DNA of 64,000 nucleotides from Euryodendron excelsum (GCA_033060915.1 CM065378.1:17970001-18034000); one strand, 5' to 3'. Shown: positions 13,750-26,772, counted from the first letter of the stretch. Numbers and translations: made by a program. Notes: generated from the letters alone by a model not told the origin.

Positions 13750-14719
13750 TCAACGTGTACTTTCCGGGGATTGATGTATCCGACTTAAATTTACTGACCC
13801 AGACTCGATTGACTCTGGCATCACTGCCTCACATGTCTCAGTAGACACATCAGAAAAAAGCAAGGGACCACACTTAGCATCATGCAAATTTTGTCCCACA
13901 TTAGTGTCAGAACAATTGCCTTTGGAGCCGCTAGACCTGTTCTCCTCTTCAACCTTACCAGGTGAATGGGTGTCAGATCTTTCTACATTTTCTGGAGATG
14001 GAGATTTGTCTTCAATATAATCCAGTGTCTCCTGCTTTGAAACATGATCCAACTCCATTTTCACCTCAATTAAAGCTGCAATTGACTCCTCTGATTTCTC
14101 CTGACTATCAGACAGAACTACTTCGTCTATCTTCTCATCGGTGATTGCAGGAGACACTTCCATTTTCACCTCGATTAAAGCTGAAGCCGCACCTTCTGCT
14201 CCTTGCTGATCACAAGTTGTAGCTTGTGATACCACCTCCCCTTGTTTATCATCATTTGTATCTGCTCCCTCGTGATCCAATGTTGGAGCAGACCCAAGGT
14301 TCTCTACATTGGAAAGTGGTACTTTATCTCCATTTATGGCCCCAACTTCTTCTCTCAGCTTCTTGTATAACGACATGGCTTTCTGCAAGTTAATCAAAAA
14401 ATTACGAACATAAGAAAGATATATTCATTATCCAAAAATGGAAACATCCTAAATATAACTACTGCTTAAGTTTGGGATCAGCAACTGAAGAAAGAACAAA
14501 AATAAGTAAGATTTTATCTTCTTGAACATAGAAATTCCACAGCACAAAGTAAAAAGTAACAACATTCAGCACCTAAATTGGAACCCACTCCAGCAACTCA
14601 GAGAAAATAACAAGGACATACCAAAGCCACAGACAACAAACTATGTAAACTCGAAACTATCTACTTTACTACACGTGCTCCTACATTTGACCAATAGAGA
14701 TGAGGCCCATTAGAAGAAC

Positions 14720-14763
<44 letters not shown>

Positions 14764-17700
14764 TTCCCCTTTTTTTTAAAAAGAAGGGCACCAGGGGGAG
14801 GGGCTGTGGTCGCAAATCCACCAAGCCACCTAAAGATTTTTAATCCTGGAAGAAAATGGATACCCACCATAAACCAATCCACAATATTAACTTCATAGCA
14901 TGACCACCAGGAATCTAGGTCTGCACAAGAGCCAAGATTGAGAGGATAAGTTGAAAACCAGTAACACCTTGGGAGCTAATAGCTATATTACCTGAACTCT
15001 TCTAAATTTGTGAAATAACTGTGTCATATACTCGACACTTGGACAAGGTTATGGAATATGCGTGCAATATAACAAATTGGATATGCATCCAAAAAGTATG
15101 TGTACATAATTGAATTTACTATAAAACTGTACATAATTCTTCTATTTTAAGTATAAAATACTATATCTCAATTTTTAAACACCATTTTACCTTAAATAAA
15201 TAAAAGAAGTATTTAAAAAATATGAAATCTAACCGTGTATGAGTGTCCTTGGACATGAGAATCAGATGGCTCCGACACTTAGACACATAGCCGCACCCGA
15301 CACTCGCACCCGAGTCCGGGTAACATAGGCTAATAGTACCTCATGAACAACGTTATTCATCTGACATTAAGCACACCGAAGGGGAACCTATATTCTATTC
15401 ACATTATAGGAAGACCCAACTCAGACATTGTCCGGGATATGTGCAAACTAAATTACAGCAACAGTCATGCTGTATGGGGTTTGCATTTTTGTACTAATTA
15501 AGTACAGCCAGCAGCAAGTTTTCAACCTCAGCTATTAATAATGGATGGTAATGTGTTAATAATTAATAGTATTTCTCTCACACGTATATTACTCTGAGCA
15601 CTGCCATGCAAACAGAATCATCTGACAAAGTCACTAAGAGAATGTCATGGTGCATTGGTAGTATTTTTTCATTTCGAAAACAAAACACAATTAATGTTCC
15701 CTATATTTTAAAAAGTGCCCTTTCAGCATCCTGCTGGATTGGAATTTCTGTAAATAAAGCATTTTTACAAAAACTAACAACATGAACATACCTGAAAAAC
15801 AGAATCATTCACGGTAGAAAAAAGCGAAGAACTATTAGAAATCTTCATTGTGGCATCTATAACCTCCTGTCACATCAAAGGAAAGAACCTGATTAGAACT
15901 AGACAACTGACAATTAAGAGAAATGAGATAGAATATTAGATGAAAATGGATCATTGTTACCTCCATAAGTAACAACTTGAAATCATCTTCCTCGGAATTT
16001 GTGTTCTGATCCACACCCATCAAATTTGTGTACTGGCTATATAACTCAGGTTGAGTAAGATCCGCAGAAATGTCAAGTGTGGAAAGATAAACATGTGAAA
16101 GACAAACATTGTCTTTTCTTGAAAGACTGGGTATCCCCTCAGGAATAATTTTGGGAGCTTCAAGAATATTCTTTTCAAGAGCTTCACTCGAATGATCAAT
16201 GTCAATGCTCTCCACCAGAACACTGGGTTGTTTTTTATCATTCTGAGCTTGCAGACCTGACTGGCCAGGCCAAACTTCATCTGCTGGTCCAGGAGGTGAA
16301 AAATCATCTTTCTGGTGTGCAGATGGCAACTCTGTGCTCACACCACTGTTTTGCCCCTTCCAAATGTCTCCGCTTGTTTCCCACACCCGACCACCAGTAA
16401 GGCTTCTATTATGGTCCCAACCTAGTCTCCCATAAATGTGAGATTCATCCCCAAAAACAGCATTGTTTGCATCCCACCTGTGGATGGGAGGATGGCATGA
16501 GTCATCTACTGGATTCCGCCAACCAAGTGGACGCCCGTGGCCAGAAAATCTGTCACCATCAGGAACATTATACGGAACCCCAGATTGGTTTAATTCCATT
16601 GAAGGTCTAACACCGAACATTGGAGGAGCAGAAAAATGCTGCATAACTGGATGAAAACCTACAGGAGGTGGACCATGATGGAAAGGTATGAAGCCATTTG
16701 CCACGGGGGAAGGCCAGTTTGGGACACCTCTCCAAGCATTTCCTTGCGCTCTTCCCATGTTGGGATCACCAATCCTCCTATGACGGCTGTTTGACCTACC
16801 TCTGTTGTCCACTTCTAAAGAGCCAAAAACTAGAGGGCTATCAGCCCCCATCTTGAAAGGGGGCGGAGGAGTTCGAAGGGACCTAGAATTGCTAGACAAG
16901 TGACTAGTTCTGCTAAAAGGCGAAGAGACAGACAAATTGTCTCCATCTGCTTGAGAAAGCTCATCTCCTGGAAGTGTCTCCATAGGAAACTCACGATTTC
17001 CCCTTCCTTCCCTACCAGAATAGTCCTTTGCATCCTTCGAACCACCACTCCTCTGCCTTGAGTCCTCAATATCAAAACTTCGCCGAACATCAGATCTATT
17101 CAAGTGTCTGTGGTCAGTACTCGTTGATGATGGTGATTTATCCACCCTCTGCAATGGCGAAGTGCGGCCATCTTCCTTCAAACGCCTTTCAGCAGAGACC
17201 TCACCCACATGGTTCTCATCCTTTTGAAGGGGTTTCTCGATTGACCGAGACAGTGAAGCCTTGTCAGTTACTCCAGCAACACCAGCATAATCTTTGCCAG
17301 AGGTTACATCATGCCTCTCTCTCTGTTCATGCACATAGTCCCTATATTTTGATTCTTCTTGCTTTGAAAGCCTACAAGACAACAAAGAAAAAAAAAATGA
17401 AAGAAATGATTTTTGGGCATAATTTTGTAACTAACACTGCGAACACAATAATCAATCAATCAAAAGTATGTCCCATTAGACAAGTTCAGATAATATCAGT
17501 AGCATATATCTAAACTTGTAGTGTGCTTGCTATTATACATTTATGAGGGTGAGCCTTGGTGCAATGGTACAGCTAATTCATTCCAACCTGGGCATCTTGA
17601 AACACAGAAATAGCCTCTTCGGATATGGTTGCATACATCTGACCCTTATGGTACATGGGCTCTTCTAAATTGGTGAAATTCCTATGTCAGACATTTGAGA

Positions 17701-20700
17701 CTTGTGAAAATGTATGGGATATATTTTTGATATGTTTAGTTGAACATGCGCCCAACATATGCATAAATAGTTTAGTTTAATCTTTAACTATGTATAAATA
17801 TCTATTTTAGTTTGTAAATACCTATTTCCAAAAATAAAAAATAAATAAAATAAGATAAATCCGACATTTGAACACATATGCACACCGAAACAAAGTTATT
17901 CATATCTCTTTTTTGGCTCACTGATCTTGGTCATCCCTTCCATCCAGAGAAAGGCTAGTTCCATCCCTTGCTCATTCACAGCTCATTCACCTTCTCTCTT
18001 GAACAGCACAACTCTTGAAATTAAAGCCACTTCCTCGAAACATCTTTTATTATAACCTGCCTGACAACATTTGCAATTAAGACACCCTCCTACACCTAAC
18101 AGCTAGATGTCTTGAGAAAACGCTCCCATCCAGAAAGAAGAATATGGCCAATCCAAGTCCCAAGATGACTGCGCATTGACCAAGATGGTCACCATGTAAT
18201 TTACAAATATTATGTGCACAACCAATACTACCACATCAGAGCTCATAAGGATATGACATACAATCACAAGTGCTTTTTCTTGGAAAACAGTAACAAATGT
18301 TATAAAGTGCAACACAGCTATCAAAATGCCAGCCAACAAGTTCAGGCATTCATTCCAAACCGAATCAGCATCTAGTCAGATAGGATGGCAAAACAATGAA
18401 ACAAAAGTTCTGCTACGTGACAGTTTATGTGTCATTGCACAGAAGGAAACTTGATTTTCACTCCATTCAAGCAAGACTGCAAGGCCTGTTCACATATTCA
18501 GTAAAAGTCTCTAGAAATTTTGCAGGACAAGTTACCATTCAGGGGAACTCATTATTTTCACTTTCCAACAAAACTCTCATGCCAACCAAATGGGCAGTGA
18601 GAGAACTGTGAACAAATTATGGTAACTCATTTTAATATCACCAAATGTTTTCAGATACCACCCAAATTTTCAGTGAATGTAATATTAAATCAAGTGGCAA
18701 ATTTTACATTATTAGCTAAACCAATTTTGGTTTATATATAGTTTCAAACACTATCAACTCCCTCATCCTAATTTTTTTTCCATCTTTAAGAAGCCAACTT
18801 TCTAAGGAGAACAGTTTAATGCATTCAGATTCAAGTAAAATATGTCAATCTACGGAGGGATTTTCAATTTCATATTATTAATACATTTACAATCAAGCAA
18901 AAAGGATAATATCAGAACATAACAAGATTATGTGCCTTGACTTTTCAAAGTGGAAAACCATTTTAGGACATCTGAAAATAGAAAGGACAAATTATATGAG
19001 ATGGGGGGAGTATTTATTGCAAAACACACACACTCATGAGAGATCTTAACCATCTCATATTTTTTCCTGTATCAGCTCTCATCTCTATTTCTCAAACTGG
19101 CAAAATTTTGTAACGAAGAACTGGAAAATGAGCAATACTAGTGCAAAGCATTCAAAGTGGTGGTGCATTCATTACCCAATCCTATGCAAGGACATTATCA
19201 AGATGTCAATGCCCAGCATGTAAAACAAGATGGCCAACAGTGTTTGGTTCCGGCAGGAGAGGAGATGGGGCACCAGTGCCCAAAGCAGTGATCATACTAA
19301 TAAATCTCACACTGTTTAATAGTGCCAAAAAAGTTTTCAAAGTAAAACTAAAACTCGAGTATGACTTGTACCCACAAATTAAACAACATCTGGAACAAAA
19401 CAGAACTGATAATTACATATTAACTGACGAAAAAATGATACACAGACGTACCTGTAATGATCTTTTGCAACATGAGAATTAGAACTAGGGGAACTCCTCC
19501 GTCTGCTGTGGTTTGGAGTAATTTCCACATCAGTGTTACGTGAGTAAGACCTTCCTCCATCATTAGTCAACTCAACTCGAGCACTGCTCATAGATTTCAT
19601 TTCTGCATCAGAGTGTTGCTCTTTAGAACTCCGGGACCTAATATCATCGTGGTTCTCTTTGTCACTGGTTCTTCTCCTTCCTTTATCATCTTTGTATCTG
19701 GAACTCCGATCATCAAAAATTGGACTACCATCACGATTATTTGATTTCCTGTGGTGAAGTTCTGCAGCATTACTTTCATCCCTCAAATGCTTAATATCAG
19801 ACTTATCACTTGTGCAATCCCTTGAGGACCGTTCATCCCGGTACTTGACATCCCTGAGTCTCTTACCTTTGCTACTATCATCTCCTTGCTTCCCCTCCCT
19901 GGCTCTACTGTCTCTGCCAACCTCTTCCCCATTCTTCTCTTCCCGATCATCCCTGTGCCTATAATCTCTGTCCCCATCTTCTCGATACTTATCAACCCTG
20001 TGTATATAATCTCTGTCATCATCACGGTACTTATCATCCCTCTGTCTATTATCTCGATCACCATCTTCACGGTACTTGTCATCCCTGTGTCTATTATCTC
20101 TGTCACCAACTTCACGATACTTATCATCCCTGTGCCTTTTATCTCTCTGACCATCTTCACGGTATTTATCGTCCCTATGTCTATTATTGCTGTCACCATC
20201 TCCACGATACTTAACATCCCTGTATCTGCTATATTTCCCAGCATCTTCCAGATACTTATCTTCTTTGTGTCTATTATCTCTATCACCATCTTCACGGGGC
20301 TTATCTCCATAAGTTCCATCCTTATGCTTCTCATCCTTGTACCTTCCATCCTTGGCACGCTCACCCCTGGAAGATAGTCGTCTATCTTCACTTTCTTTTA
20401 CATCATCTTGATATTTATCCTTGTCGCTAGAGCCATCTCTTCTCTTCCTTATCCGTTTCTCAAGTTCCTTCTCTAACTCGGGATTTCGTAACTCATCTTG
20501 TATAGGCCACTCTAAAAAATGAACAAAGTAAGATTGACTAATCAGCGGAAGTGCAACTCAAATCCAGTCAAAGACAAAAAGATAAAATCAGCACAGTAAC
20601 CTCTTCTACTTTTAAACCAAAAAAATAAAATTTAACCATCACAATTTTTGGAGCCCAAGATCTTGGAGAAGTCATATTCGTGAAACATCAACAGCATTAT

Positions 20701-23305
20701 ATGTTGCATGCACAAAATCCATCATATAACATGTTTTAGAATTGGCAAACTCACAAAAGTAGGGGATTGGAAGAATGTGGCAGTCATGACAGGAACATTA
20801 ATTGCAATCACAATTGTCATAATAAAAATAAAAAAAAAGTGATGAAATGAATTGAGACTATTTAATAGCTCTTTCAAGCTTGCCACAGAGTAGAAGTTTC
20901 TTAACAATGGAACAAAATTAAACTTAAAAGGGACAGAGCTCCTTAAACAAGGAACTTCCTAATTTACAAATGAAGAAAAACACGTTAAAACAATATGCAT
21001 GAACTTAGGCAGGAAAGCCAGCAATTGAGCAAAACCTCCATCACACAACACTAACTCGTAAGCTTAACATCACATGATCTACCCAGCATAATTTCTAAAT
21101 TAACAAACCCATTCATACAAGTGACTTGTGACACAATTATGATAGTGTTATATGACAAAGGAAAAGGCGAATCCTAAGGTAAATCACTTCTTTCTTTTTT
21201 TATTTAATTTTATTTGAATTACACTTTTGACTTCACATTTTATTTGAAGTGCATGTATTCTCAACAATCACTTCCAAATTGTCAATGCAAACAGAGTCAA
21301 TCTTTTCATATTATACTTCTTTCTTTTTTATACCAGCAAACGAACTTATTGTCAGAAGGTCCATTCATTGGTACTATCTACTTCTCAATTAGAAATGTTA
21401 TCCTTTTATTAAAAAGTAAGTCCTTTTTTGCCTAGTAATGGTCTTCCTCCTACCACCAGCAAATCATCCATCTATACAATTATATCAGCCCAGAAACTTC
21501 TTGGTCTCCTGAGTCTTTTTATGTTGTTTCTTCAATTCGATGACACTTGGCAAAATTGACATGTAGATAAATGTAGATAAAGGATAAAAGAGTGAAAAAA
21601 AACTGAATGTGAGGCTACTGCAAAACAACACACATTGCTCACGTCTACACCTTAGTATCATATTTTTCACTGCACTAGATACTCAGTAAAAAAATTATTT
21701 TGGAGAATCATAAAACAAATTAACATTCCTCAAGGATATGTCGTAACCCTTCGTAGAAACCTAACTGAGGATCTTACGAGTATTACGCTCACAAACTTCT
21801 GTAATCAGAGAAATAAGGTTGAATCAATCGTTAGGATACACTCAAGGAAGATAAAACTTCCATCAATATTACAACAACTTACCCTTAGGAGATACCTCTG
21901 CTGCAAGTTTCTAGAAATATTCCACCATAAAACTTCTCAAACCAAAGGACAGGAAACATACTTTAAATCCTACACCCCAAATGCAAATGACCAAACTTCA
22001 AGTGTATGAATAGGTTCAGCTAGAAGCCTAGAAGATGAAATTTAGTCAACTTAGCCATAGAGACCAACAGAAAGTAAAAAAATTTGATGACTCATAAGTA
22101 CTTTTACAAACCTTATAAATACAAAAAAAAATTCTAACCACGAACTCCATCTGTGTAGTTGGAGTTGAATCATGCTGCATACTTCTTAGCATATCTTTAT
22201 AATTTCACAAAATACTACCGATGACTTCCTGTTTATTTGTTAAAGATTTTATTTTAAAAAAAATGAAACAAAAAGGCCATAATTTCTGCCTTTTCCAATT
22301 CAAAGATATGCAGAACAATCTCATTGCTATCTTTTATTTCTGTCAAAAAGCTATTTACACACATAATTATGCTCAAAGGGCTCCCCTCCCCTTTGATCAG
22401 AAAAGGATATACCTATAAAAAATTGATAGTGCAAGTTAAACAAAATAAAATAACATGTTCACGAATATCAGTCCACACAGTTGATAGCCATAACTATAGT
22501 ACACCAACAATGTAGTATTGACATGGCAACAAACAAAAGTATGTCTGGTAGAAAAACAACAATTAGTTACCTTACCAGTATTTTCTCTACCACGTTTGCC
22601 TTGTTGCTCTTCACCGCAACCCACTGAGAGCGATCCTTGTTTCCTAGCAGCTTCACCTTCAACTACCCGTGCTTCGGTTTCATGTTTAATCTCCTCAGTC
22701 TTCCTCTCCCTCTCCAACCCACGCTCCTTGTCCTTTGACTCTTTTGAATCCTTATACTGTTGAACCTCTTTTCGCCCAGTATCTTTTTCGGACTTCCGCT
22801 TTGAGTCAACTCTGCTGGTACTCTTACTCTCCTCTTTCTCTGCCGCTAAACCCACATTCTCCTCTTTCTTCTCACTACCACTATCATGCCTTCTACTAGT
22901 TTTACTCTTCGAATCAACCAAAACTTTCGACTTTGAGCTTTTATCTGCATCAATCCTTGAACTTCCCCCCTTCATCTCCTTTTGCACCGTTGCCCCATCG
23001 CCTCGCACATCCCCACCGCCATTCCACCTATCAGAGGTGGCACTCACATCAGCCTTCTCTTTGCGCCGCTTGGAAGCGACATACTGTTCTGACATATCGC
23101 CATTCCCGTGACCAGACGGATCTCTACCAGAAGAGAGTTTCCGCTTCTCGCTAGACCCCGAATCCCTGGAAACCCTAACTGAACCTTCCTCCTTACCGTT
23201 CCTATCCTTCATCTTCACGTCCTCCTCCGAGTCCGAGTGCTCTCTAGAGTCTCTGGAAATGTGTTTACTCTGTTTGTGCGATTTATGCCGTGAACTCCGT
23301 GGCAT
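13750..23305 (-). CDS. HIZ2-like (plant ZC3H13-equivalent) charged nuclear protein
   Basis: Five exons, 22576-23305, 19452-20511, 15961-17371, 15792-15866 and 13750-14382, join in phase to 1,302 aa. The N-terminus (MPRSSRHKSHKQSKH) is Lys/Arg/Ser-rich and nuclear-localisation-like. Exon 2 starts with a conserved-looking helix (EWPIQDELRNPELEKEL), then a 15-residue Asp/Arg repeat of the form RHRDDKYREDGDRDN. Exon 3 ends in a Pro/Gly/Trp-rich low-complexity region. Exon 5 encodes an acidic tail with two copies of ALIEVKME and ends SRIHQSPESTR. This matches my memory of Arabidopsis At5g53440 (HIZ2), a HAKAI partner in the N6-methyladenosine writer complex and proposed plant counterpart of ZC3H13. 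No CCCH zinc finger is visible; cysteines are few and scattered. Gene structure is well supported; the functional name is an inference. Confidence 0.72.
14721..14761. repeat. Poly-C tract (41 C) in an intron
   Basis: An unbroken run of 41 cytosines lies on the plus strand, inside intron 4 of the HIZ2-like gene, so the pre-mRNA would carry poly-G. It is followed by a CTTCCCC and poly-T segment. Runs this long are prone to slippage and to assembly error, so the exact count is unreliable. Confidence 0.9.
14983..15328. mobile_element. hAT-type MITE with 8-bp TSD
   Basis: The 346-bp element has terminal inverted repeats close to CTATRTTACCYGRACTC at both ends and is flanked by an exact 8-bp direct repeat GCTAATAG (14975-14982 and 15329-15336). 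The interior is non-coding, with GACAC/CCGAC-rich subterminal stretches. The 8-bp TSD is the mark of the hAT superfamily. It lies in intron 4 of the HIZ2-like gene. Confidence 0.78.
17545..17660 (+). mobile_element. Degraded tRNA-derived SINE (Au-like)
   Basis: The segment begins GAGGGTGAGCCTTGGTGCAA, the 5' end and A-box region typical of plant Au-type SINEs. It continues with recognisable internal pieces (AACCTGGGC, AACAGCCTCTT-like and a CATACATCTGACCC stretch). It is 3'-truncated or diverged, and I found no TSD. It lies in intron 2 of the HIZ2-like gene. Confidence 0.6.
18757..19011. mobile_element. Possible Stowaway-type MITE, eroded
   Basis: The right end read on the minus strand is CTCCCCCCATCTCATATAAT, close to the familiar Stowaway terminus, and is followed by TA. 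A weaker counterpart (CTCCCTCATCCTAA) starts at 18757. The left TA target site is not preserved, so the boundary there is tentative. It lies in intron 2 of the HIZ2-like gene. Confidence 0.4.
19950..20310 (-). repeat. 45-bp coding minisatellite in the HIZ2-like gene
   Basis: About eight imperfect 45-bp units encode the 15-residue Asp/Arg module (consensus near RHRDDKYREDGDRDN). Units differ by substitutions that mostly keep the charge pattern, and the period preserves the frame. The hydrophobic frame on the opposite strand is a shadow of this repeat. Confidence 0.88.
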
Positions 23306-24803
23306 AACTGTAAAATGGTACGAATACCACCAACAAAAACTGGAAATCCAAAACCCTAGTTCTCAACCTTTGACTCACAAACAAGAATAATCAAATAAAT
23401 TCCGCTGTAAAGAGACGTCACCACTCAAATAAGCCACTGGAATCTGACAAGACCGTCCGATAAAGCCACCGGAAATCTGACGGCTCCGATCAGATCGGCG
23501 GATTGCGGCGAGATCGGGAACGAATATGTTACGACGGCGGTTGGCTGTAGAGAGAGAAATCGATACATATAGAGAGAGGGGAGAAGCGCTGTCGTCTAGA
23601 AAGAATAAAATGTGATGGGAATCTGGAAAATTTTGTCGACAGACCGAGAGAGAGATCGGAGGCGATTCTTTGTTGTTGTTGGTAACTCGGTGGTGGTAGT
23701 GCTGCGAAATTAAAATGTGATTCCCATGGGCATCGCGGATAACTGATGCTTAAATGACGGGTATGCCCTTAGGGGTTTCGATATTTACGGTTTTGCTGCT
23801 TTACTTTGTTCCCATGCGACTATATTTGGGTTTGTTCATGATTTGGAAAACTTAACAAAATGTGTTCAATTCCATCTCAAACAAACGTTTGATTCTTTTG
23901 AATATATTTAAATTACATTAAAAAAAATTAATAAATTTTAAAATATATTTAATATTTAACTAATCAAATATGAGACTAGCTCAAATAATTTAATTTATTT
24001 TATTACCTTAAATTATGTCGGTTCTCATTTGTCACAGTAATAACACTCACTTTTGTCAAATTTTCAAATTTTTTAATTTATTTAGATATTTTTCATCAAA
24101 CACTGAATGGCTTAACTTTAAAATTTACCCCAAACTACGTAATATTCTATGTTGTGAATTGTTTATGCTGAATTATATTCAATTATCATATCTTTGTTAC
24201 TATGTCTATGAATATGGACAATAATATGATTTTTCTATTTTTTATATGGCTCAAAAAATCAGTTTTATCTGAAAGAGCCAATAAAAAGTTCGAGCCTTTT
24301 TCCTAATATAGACAAAGCATTGGTGACTTTTAGAGTGATTTTTCATTTTAAAATTTCATTTGACTTGCCAAAAAGAAAAAAAGTCGTATGAGCAAGTGGA
24401 ATTCTTAACAAAGAAAGAGAAAAGAAAAAAGAAAAAAGAAAAACAGGTACATACAAGTGAAATGATATTTATAAAAATAAAAAATAAAAAGCTTCAAAAT
24501 CAACACTGGAGGAAATCCTTAAAATATAAAATCACTGAATCCAAAAAAACTGCCTGTTCTGGGCCAGAGGCTAACAGCCCATTAACTGCTGCATTCAGGT
24601 CATGAAGCAGGGTTGAGACCTGTGGGTCTGAGAGAAAACGTGTATCTCAATGGGGAGAAGTATCAAATTAAGAGGCCACATCACATAACTAGTGAAGATA
24701 GGACTGTCCAGCGAAAACCCATATATGTGGCCAGAAATACAAGGATTAAAGCCTTTTCCTCTCGCTTCTTCATTAAGATCTAAAATTGTTTACAATCCAA
24801 CCC
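23306..24803. promoter_or_regulatory. Divergent spacer between the HIZ2-like gene and NdhS
   Basis: The two start codons face away from each other across about 1.5 kb. The HIZ2 side (about 23306-23720) is GC-richer and holds GA-rich leader sequence. The middle (23850-24500) is AT-rich. No TATA box can be assigned with confidence. Confidence 0.5.
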
Positions 24804-25496
24804 ATGGCCTCTTTCACTCTCCCAATCCTTCGAGGTCCTTTCCTTCATAGATCCCACTTCCTTGGCCAAACCCACCTCTCCAACCCCTCATCTTCCATAA
24901 CTCCCAAGGTGCCCTCAACCTTTATCCCAAAAATCACTGCCAAATTCGACTTATATCAGATTCTGGGAGGCAGAGGTCTCTGCAATGGGGAAGAAGGCCT
25001 CCAACAAGAACTCGACAAGACCGTAACCCAAGAACCACCACCAGTTCCCACCAAAGATCAAGAAAAGTCAACAGAATCAGCGGCTGAGAGCATCTCAGAA
25101 AATGCATTTGAGAAGGAGCTGCTAGGCCTGACTGGTGGGTTTCCAGGTGGCGAAAAGGGTCTCCAAAAATTCATTGAGCAAAACCCACCTCCCAAAAAAT
25201 CGACCGTTGCCCCAACTGGGTTCAGTCAGAGCTTGACCAAGAAGCCAAGACCGCCTGAACTGCCGCTGTTAATGCCTGGTATGATTGCTATAGTGAAGAA
25301 TCCTAACAACCCATATTATATGTACTGTGGAATTGTACAAAGAATCACCGATGGCAAGGCTGGGGTGCTTTTTGAGGGTGGGAATTGGGATAGATTGATT
25401 ACGTTTAGGCTCGACGAGCTTGAGCGCCGTGAAAAGGGCCCTCCAATGGTTAGTCCCAGGTCTGTTGAACTCGAAGCTTTGGTAGGGAAGGATTAA
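24804..25496 (+). CDS. ndhS: NDH complex subunit S, chloroplastic (NdhS/CRR31)
   Basis: A single-exon gene of 230 aa. The ATG at 24804 (MASFTLPILRG) opens a Ser/Thr-rich chloroplast transit peptide; the frame extends a few codons upstream but without another ATG. The mature region has ELLGLTGGFPGGEKGLQKF, then an SH3-like domain at about residues 155-215 (GMIAIVKNPNNPYYMYCGIV, VLFEGGNWDRLITFRLDELE). NdhS is a nuclear-encoded subunit of the thylakoid NAD(P)H dehydrogenase-like complex. Its SH3-like fold forms the ferredoxin-docking site, supporting cyclic electron flow around photosystem I. Length and motif order fit the family. It is divergent from the HIZ2-like gene and convergent with the KGD4-like gene. 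Confidence 0.95.
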   Translation: MASFTLPILRGPFLHRSHFLGQTHLSNPSSSITPKVPSTFIPKITAKFDLYQILGGRGLCNGEEGLQQELDKTVTQEPPPVPTKDQEKSTESAAESISENAFEKELLGLTGGFPGGEKGLQKFIEQNPPPKKSTVAPTGFSQSLTKKPRPPELPLLMPGMIAIVKNPNNPYYMYCGIVQRITDGKAGVLFEGGNWDRLITFRLDELERREKGPPMVSPRSVELEALVGKD

Positions 25497-26772
25497 TGAT
25501 TGTTGACTCCCCAAGTCATTTCATTTCTGTCGTTCTAATGTATCTGTGTATGTATATATATGTCATCGCTAAATTGGAGGATTGTGGCTGGCTTTTGGGT
25601 AAAGAACTGCGTAAGCTTCTTGTAGCATCGAGCTTTGACAATGCACAGCGATCTCATTCGTCATAGCTATTGGCATTCTCTCATTCTTCTTGCATGGCTC
25701 ATATTCTTCTACCAACAAAACCTTTTAGTCGCCCACTGTTCTGTCAAACAGCAAAACATTGAAATAATGTCTCCATTTCCCTACAAGATTGACCCATACA
25801 TTATAGCCATGAGCTAGTTGTTTGCAATCATACAAATCCGCCGACTACAATAAGCACAAAAATTGTCATGCTGATGCCTGCTTTCATTAAAACAAACTTC
25901 ATGTGTTGTCAAAACAAACTAAAATATCAATTAGTTGATCATTTACTCATAATCTCCAAACAATACAACTGTTTTTCTGTAGAGTAGTGATAATTGCCGA
26001 GAGAAAACAAAATAAGACATTAGATATGAAAGCCGAAGAACTGTCAACCAATGTCCTCCCTTCCAACAGCTCCATGTAAAAATCAGACACAGCCACCCAA
26101 CTGCCAAAAAAATCAAATAAACAGGTAAAAGATCAATCAATAATTTTTTTGAAGCAACACATTACTATGTATAAAGAACATTACCAAATTTATACGCCAA
26201 TGAAGGAAACCAAGAATTGAAGTTCCATCTTATATACCATATTTATTCCTCCAATAACGATCCAATTAAAAGTTGCTCAAGATTGGAATCCTTGGTGGGT
26301 TTCACCATTGGGGGTGAAGCAATAGCCCCTTCCAATGCAGTTGTTGAACAAGATTTTATTGTTGTTGAGAGAGGGAGAGGGGTTGAACCAAAACGGATGC
26401 AAGAGCCAGAAGAAACAAAATCCCATAAAAAGAATGAAAAGAAAGTTGCAAATACAGGAAATAGAAAACACAAACAAGACCCACCAGATCCCAAATGAAT
26501 GATATGGAATGGAAGTACAAACAAACCTAACACCTACACAACAGCTATGCTCGTTGCCGTGTGAGGAGAAGATGATTACAAGAAGGTATCTAATTTCACT
26601 ACTGAATACACATATGGCCAACTTTCAATTTTTTCTTCAGTTCGATATTGGTTTATAGTCAGCAACTCAAGCACAAGTTTAAGCTTCAAATAACAGAAAT
26701 GATCACATAACAGAGGTGACAGTTATTCTATTAAATGTTCAAATTTCCAGAGTAACACAGCGAGGACATCTT
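25497..26772. other. Convergent spacer between NdhS and the KGD4-like gene
   Basis: This holds the NdhS 3' trailer and the 3' side of the KGD4-like gene. A 96-codon minus-strand frame (26243-26533) ends with plausible-looking residues (LEQLLIGSLLEE). I could not connect it to any gene by splicing. Confidence 0.4.

Noticed and set aside
14661..14882. Gly-rich minus-strand frame
   Set aside because: Translation of the poly-G strand of the 41-nt tract inside an intron.
19886..20377. 163-codon hydrophobic plus-strand frame
   Set aside because: It is the antisense shadow of the 45-bp minisatellite; its Ile/Pro repeats mirror the Asp/Arg repeats exactly.
26243..26533. Possible third exon of the KGD4-like gene
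   Set aside because: No acceptor in the right phase and no Gly-Gly tail; kept only as a note in the spacer entry.
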